Part shown: piece after piece, positions 7,848 through 10,840 of the stretch
Layout of the letters: each line of letters begins with the position of its first letter
Position numbering within the stretch: position 1 is the first letter of the stretch
DNA from: Bacteroidales bacterium
GTDB lineage: Bacteria > Bacteroidota > Bacteroidia > Bacteroidales > Rikenellaceae
DNA length: 10,840 nucleotides
NCBI GenBank assembly: GCA_949419965.1
Contig: CASPAC010000030.1
Coordinates: 1-10,840, forward strand
Direction: 5' to 3'
The notes under the pieces: model-generated
What the model was told of the DNA's origin: nothing
Databases searched by the model: none
What the model saw: the letters and a program-made list of their open reading frames with translations, nothing else
Made by a program: the position numbers and the translations under genes

Positions 7848-8744
7848 TTAGCGGAGCCGTTGCGATATGGGATCGGGTTTGGCGTCGTCGTTGAGTTCTT
7901 CGTCGATGGTTTCCGTGCGGATCGGGACATCGTTCAGCGTGATGACCACTGCGTCGGTGCTGCCCGCGTCCGAGAGATCGAATGTGTAGGTATAGAGCGT
8001 GGAGGCTTCCGGTGCGGCGTTTATCGTGTCGGCGAACTTCACGGTCTGCGCCTCCATCGAGGCCGAGGGACGTTGCTTGGTCGCCTCGCCCGAGATCGTG
8101 AAAGCCGCCGGGCGGATGTAGTGGTAGATTTCGGATGTCGCAGGGTCTTCGGCCGTGTAGCCGACCGTAAATTCGTTGCCTGCGGCGGTCGTCAGTTTGA
8201 AAGTCGCGCCGTTGGCGAAATACCCCTTGAACCGGTCGGTAAATGCAATCCGCACGATCGTGTTCATGACCCGGGCCTTGATTCTCACGTTCGTAGGCTC
8301 GATGCCCGCCAGTACGCGCAGGCGTGCGGAGCCTTCGAAGTAGGGGAGGTCGATCCCCTCGGGTATCGCGTCGATGCCGACATATTCGTCGCCCGAGAAG
8401 AGCGTTACTATATAGTCTGTGGCCCACAGCCAGTCGTTGTGCGGGTCGTAGAGAGCGGCTGCGGCCCAGCTCTGCAAGAAATCGTAGGTCGGGTCGGCGC
8501 TTTCGATCCGCAGTCCCAGCTCTTTGGCCTTGGGGATCGTGTAAGCTCCTTCGGGCAGGGGTACCTGTCCCGTATGATCTGCGCCCGACGAGGTGCGGGC
8601 GCGAGCGGTGGTCTCGACCGTGGTCGAACACTCGGCCGTCAGCGCCAGCGTGCCGTAACCTGCGGCCGGAGCGTCGTACTCCGCTTTTTTCGAGCAGGCG
8701 CCGACCGTCAGGGCCGTCAGGGCCAGTATTGCGAATCTTTTCAT
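7848..8744 (-). CDS. Short DUF4493 lipoprotein
   Basis: This is a 298-residue lipoprotein, the smallest of the DUF4493 members here. The signal peptide ends TVGAC with Cys17. After a short linker, residues about 29-285 cover one DUF4493 domain and little else: GYGTLAL at 29-35, VPLPEGAYTI at 61-70, then IKARVMNTIVRIAF near 155-168, which parallels VECRIVNTIVKVIY in the PCMD-bearing DUF4493 protein of this cluster. RAR at 48-50 puts Arg50 33 residues after the lipid Cys. The tail from 280 on is acidic and charged. The start at 8744 is chosen for the signal peptide; the frame is open far upstream, but only as a shadow of the preceding gene. It begins 14 nt after the upstream stop. Its simplicity would suit a repeating fibre subunit (inference). 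Confidence 0.87.
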   Translation of the reverse strand: MKRFAILALTALTVGACSKKAEYDAPAAGYGTLALTAECSTTVETTARARTSSGADHTGQVPLPEGAYTIPKAKELGLRIESADPTYDFLQSWAAAALYDPHNDWLWATDYIVTLFSGDEYVGIDAIPEGIDLPYFEGSARLRVLAGIEPTNVRIKARVMNTIVRIAFTDRFKGYFANGATFKLTTAAGNEFTVGYTAEDPATSEIYHYIRPAAFTISGEATKQRPSASMEAQTVKFADTINAAPEASTLYTYTFDLSDAGSTDAVVITLNDVPIRTETIDEELNDDAKPDPISQRLR

Positions 8745-8758
8745 GGGTTGCCTGTCGT

Positions 8759-10486
8759 TTATTGTACGATCGTTACGCGGACGTTGTCCATGTAGAAATA
8801 GAATGTTTTTGCGGTTACCAGCCCCGAGTTGTAGGTTCCGAACCAGCTCAAACGGATTCCCGATACGCAGTTCCGTATCGTGTAGTCTTTGTGCGTGGGC
8901 ATGTTCGTCGGCGAGCCCGATGCATCCGGAGCAAAGGATTCCACTTCGTTTTCCGGCGGAGTGCGGTTGTCGTATCCGCGTCCGCCTGCTATCGGGCCGC
9001 TCTGCGTTGTCCACCCGAACGTGCATTTCGAGTTGTTCGTCGAGCCGATGTCGTAGGATACGGAGAGTGTGACGGTTCTGCCGCTTCGCAATGGCAGCGG
9101 CGGCGTATCGACGCGACCGTATTTGTTGTCTTGGCGTCCTACTATGGTGCTCGACCCGATGTAGGTTCTGAATTCCAGCGACTGCTGGTCGGTTTTCCAG
9201 CGGCTGCCGGTCCAGCCCGGCAGGCCGGCGTCGGTCATCTCCTGGGCAGAGCCTCCGTTCTCGTCGGCGTAATTGCTTACTGGAATCGTTTCGCTGAAAT
9301 CTTCGAAGAACAGGTAGGGCGCTGCGATCGTGCAGCCGGCTGCCGTGACGTCGCGCACGTCGCAGCGTTTGCCGTAGACCCCTTCGGTGTTTTCCGAAGC
9401 GGTGCCGAGACCCACTTGCATGCCGTTGGCGAAAGTTTGGTCGTTGAAGATGCGGGCCGTGAATGTTCCGTCGCTGTTCTTGACGAATGTTTTCAGTGTG
9501 CGGCACCTCCCCAGAGCCGGGAATTCGTAGCCGGCCGGCATCGTCAGCGAGTCGATCTGCGTTACCGTCTCGCCCAGGTGCGAGGGGTCGATCGTGATGC
9601 GGAAGTCTGCTTGCGGACGCGCTTCGGCGATAGTCAGGTTCACGGGCGTGATGACGCCGGCCCGGCAGTCGTCGAAGCCGGCGGTCGTCAGCGGCCACGA
9701 GAATTCCGTGCCGTCGGTCGCTGTGAAGCGCACTTCTCCCCCCCGCAGATCGGCCGGGGCGAGGTAGACCCAGAACGTGTCGCCCTCGTCGATCGGTTCG
9801 GCGAACTCCAGCGTTACCGCGTCGGAGGTCGCCGCCATTTCGGGCGCGGCTTCCGGAGCGGTCAAGTCCCAGGTCATGCGTCCCGTTACAGGATGCGGGA
9901 ATTCGATGTGCAGCCGTTCGATGGGGCTGCCCAGCCGGTTGCGGCCCTGCGGAACGGTAATTTTCAGCACATGCACCTTGTGGTGGAAGCGCAACGTTAC
10001 TTCGTTGAGTATCTCCTCCTGGAGTTCGGCCCCTTGCGTTGCGGCCAGCATGATGTCGAGCTGACCGTTCCACGCGCCGTTCTGCACGGACGGGATCGTG
10101 TAGGTCACTTTCGTGCCGGCGGCCGTTTCGGGCAGCGGGTAGGCGCCATAATATGTATAGGTGCCTGCGGCCATCGGATCGACCATGCCGACGAACATGC
10201 CTTTGTCGGGCGATTCCTTGCGATACCAGAACCGGAACGGCACCTGTTCGAATGCCGGTGCATCGGCGCCGTAGGCCCACAGCGCCAGCCGGTCGCCCTT
10301 GACCCAGCAGGCGGCACCGTCGTCGCCCAGTGCCGTGCGCGTCGCCGGCGCATCGATCCTCACTTCCATTCGGCGGCGCGTGTCGGTGCCGTCCGTCGGT
10401 CGGGCCGCTTCCTTATGGCATGCCGCACCCGTCGCGGCCAGCGCCGCGAACATGGACAATATGGACAACCGTTTGATTCGTATCAT
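8759..10486 (-). CDS. Fimbrillin-like lipoprotein with C-terminal beta-sandwich
   Basis: This is a 575-residue first gene of the operon. Its signal peptide ends GAAC (Cys23); the Gly at -3 makes the lipobox weak. Residues about 41-287 resemble the fimbrillin / Mfa-like family: RIDAPATRT at 43-51, then a Trp-Val-Lys-Gly-Asp turn at 61-65, a YYGAYPLP strand at 112-119 and FHHKVHVLKITVP at 167-179. Residues about 293-385 are a beta-rich linker domain. Residues about 391-575 look like a jelly-roll sandwich, opening FFEDFSE at 393 and closing FYFYMDNVRVTIV, as in many Bacteroidetes sugar- or ligand-binding surface modules. Arg50 lies 27 residues after Cys23. The ATG at 10486 is favoured over 10573, because the extension has no signal peptide and runs through the probable promoter. 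It may be a modified pilin or a tip adhesin (inference). Confidence 0.87.
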   Translation of the reverse strand: MIRIKRLSILSMFAALAATGAACHKEAARPTDGTDTRRRMEVRIDAPATRTALGDDGAACWVKGDRLALWAYGADAPAFEQVPFRFWYRKESPDKGMFVGMVDPMAAGTYTYYGAYPLPETAAGTKVTYTIPSVQNGAWNGQLDIMLAATQGAELQEEILNEVTLRFHHKVHVLKITVPQGRNRLGSPIERLHIEFPHPVTGRMTWDLTAPEAAPEMAATSDAVTLEFAEPIDEGDTFWVYLAPADLRGGEVRFTATDGTEFSWPLTTAGFDDCRAGVITPVNLTIAEARPQADFRITIDPSHLGETVTQIDSLTMPAGYEFPALGRCRTLKTFVKNSDGTFTARIFNDQTFANGMQVGLGTASENTEGVYGKRCDVRDVTAAGCTIAAPYLFFEDFSETIPVSNYADENGGSAQEMTDAGLPGWTGSRWKTDQQSLEFRTYIGSSTIVGRQDNKYGRVDTPPLPLRSGRTVTLSVSYDIGSTNNSKCTFGWTTQSGPIAGGRGYDNRTPPENEVESFAPDASGSPTNMPTHKDYTIRNCVSGIRLSWFGTYNSGLVTAKTFYFYMDNVRVTIVQ

Positions 10487-10510
10487 CGTCAGTGTTGTTC
10501 GAAATCGCTG

Positions 10511-10541
10511 TAAAAGTACGCAACAATTTCCCTGAACGAAA
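10511..10541 (-). promoter_or_regulatory. Probable Bacteroidetes-type promoter of the operon
   Basis: On the minus strand, TACTTTTA (10518 down to 10511) matches 5 of the 6 fixed positions of the Bacteroidetes -7 element TAnnTTTG. TTTC (10541 down to 10538), 19 nt upstream, resembles the -33 element TTTG. Transcription would begin around 10504-10508, leaving a leader of about 20 nt before the ATG at 10486. No operator, riboswitch or antisigma-linked motif is visible. Confidence 0.42.
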
Positions 10542-10553
10542 ATAAATTCAACG

Positions 10554-10585
10554 AACGCCGGGTTTTTCATCACGAATCCGGCGTT
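10554..10585. repeat. Inverted repeat between the peptidase gene and the operon
   Basis: AACGCCGG at 10554-10561 is the exact reverse complement of CCGGCGTT at 10578-10585, with a 16-nt loop. It lies 95 to 126 nt past the peptidase stop and just upstream of the probable -33 element. No clean U-tract follows on the minus strand, so it is a weak terminator candidate. It could equally be an operator. Nothing else stands out between 10586 and 10679. Confidence 0.35.
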
Positions 10586-10679
10586 TCCGGAGCCATCCGA
10601 GTGTTCTGTCGCCGGAGCGGATACGCTGCGGAGCGCCCTGGCTGTCGGGCCGATGCTGGATATGAACCTTTTGCAGGGA

Positions 10680-10840
10680 TTATTTTTCTTGTTTCACATA
10701 CTTGTCCAGCCAGCCGAAGAATTCGCGGTTCCACACCAGCGAGTTCTGCGGTTTGAACACCTGATGCGCCTCGTCCTCGAACTCAACGAGCCGCGCCGGA
10801 ATGCCGCGCACGCGGGCCGCCGTGAAGGCTTCGAGCGACT
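10680..10840 (-). CDS. S9 prolyl-oligopeptidase-type peptidase, 3' end only
   Basis: The last 52 codons and the TAA (10682-10680) of a gene entering from the right edge. The fragment encodes the end of an alpha/beta-hydrolase catalytic domain: VRGIPARLVEFEDEAHQVF followed by KPQNSLVWNREFFGWLDKY. This matches the C-terminus of S9 family (acylaminoacyl- or dipeptidyl-peptidase-like) serine peptidases, and the His at 10764-10766 is the expected catalytic-triad His. The Ser and Asp lie outside the window. It would cleave peptides in the periplasm or cytoplasm. A gap of about 190 bp and a probable promoter separate it from the lipoprotein operon, so it is likely a separate unit. Confidence 0.85.
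   Translation of the reverse strand, partial: SLEAFTAARVRGIPARLVEFEDEAHQVFKPQNSLVWNREFFGWLDKYVKQEK

Noticed and set aside
5886..8795. Very long antisense open frame (969 codons) on the plus strand
   Set aside because: It lies opposite three convincing lipoprotein genes. Its composition (excess Arg, Val, Phe, Asp, no domain pattern) is what GC-rich third positions produce on the complementary strand. No signal peptide or motif is seen.
7848..10280. Longer version (810 aa) of the short DUF4493 protein
   Set aside because: The extension is a shadow of the fimbrillin-like gene. The internal Met at 8744 begins a clear lipoprotein signal peptide.
264..10486. Polysaccharide-utilisation locus
   Set aside because: No SusC/SusD pair, glycoside hydrolase, lyase, or hybrid two-component or anti-sigma regulator is present. 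PCMD alone does not justify the label.
264..10486. Type IX secretion cargo
   Set aside because: None of the lipoproteins ends in a recognisable T9SS C-terminal sorting domain. They carry lipobox signals instead.
8324..10513. Second long antisense open frame (729 codons) on the plus strand
   Set aside because: Same explanation: it mirrors the fimbrillin-like and short DUF4493 genes, is Arg-rich with no recognisable domain, and runs into the operon promoter region.
10487..10573. N-terminal extension of the fimbrillin-like gene to an ATG at 10573
   Set aside because: It would bury the signal peptide 29 residues inside the protein and would be coded through the probable promoter.

Overview
The window looks like a chromosomal segment of a GC-rich gut Bacteroidetes, most likely Alistipes or a close relative. 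That is a judgement from protein families and base composition, not a database match. The signs are Bacteroidetes-restricted families (DUF4493, PCMD, fimbrillin-like/Mfa-like lipoproteins), mostly absent Shine-Dalgarno sequences, a promoter of the TTTG / TAnnTTTG type, and very high GC at third codon positions.

Layout. Almost the whole window (10486 down to 264) is one minus-strand cluster of seven genes. Gaps are 12 to 16 nt, except the last pair, which overlap by 4 nt (ATGA). In transcription order: (1) a fimbrillin-like lipoprotein with an extra C-terminal beta-sandwich (8759-10486); (2) a DUF4493 lipoprotein (7848-8744); (3) a larger DUF4493 lipoprotein with a duplicated C-terminal module (6093-7835); (4) a DUF4493 + Ig-like + PCMD lipoprotein (3881-6079); (5, 6) two paralogous predicted outer-membrane beta-barrels with disordered N-terminal linkers (2917-3864 and 1898-2902); (7) a second PCMD lipoprotein (264-1901). 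Upstream (10680-10840) is the 3' end of an S9 prolyl-oligopeptidase-type peptidase, an unrelated gene. A plausible promoter (10511-10541) lies in the gap before gene 1. The left end (1-263) is AT-richer, has no recognisable gene, and carries short repeats that could form mutually exclusive hairpins.

How the genes may work together. All seven products carry export signals: five predicted lipoproteins and two predicted outer-membrane barrels. No enzyme, regulator or SusC/SusD pair is present, so this is not a canonical polysaccharide-utilisation locus. The first four lipoproteins each have an Arg in a T-R or R-A-R context 27 to 45 residues after the predicted lipid Cys. That is where type V pilins (FimA/Mfa1) are cut by an Arg-specific protease before donor-strand assembly. 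The last lipoprotein lacks this site. My working hypothesis is a surface fibre or adhesin assembly: fimbrillin-like and DUF4493 subunits, PCMD-tipped components, and two dedicated barrels. The domain calls are well supported; the assembly model is inference.
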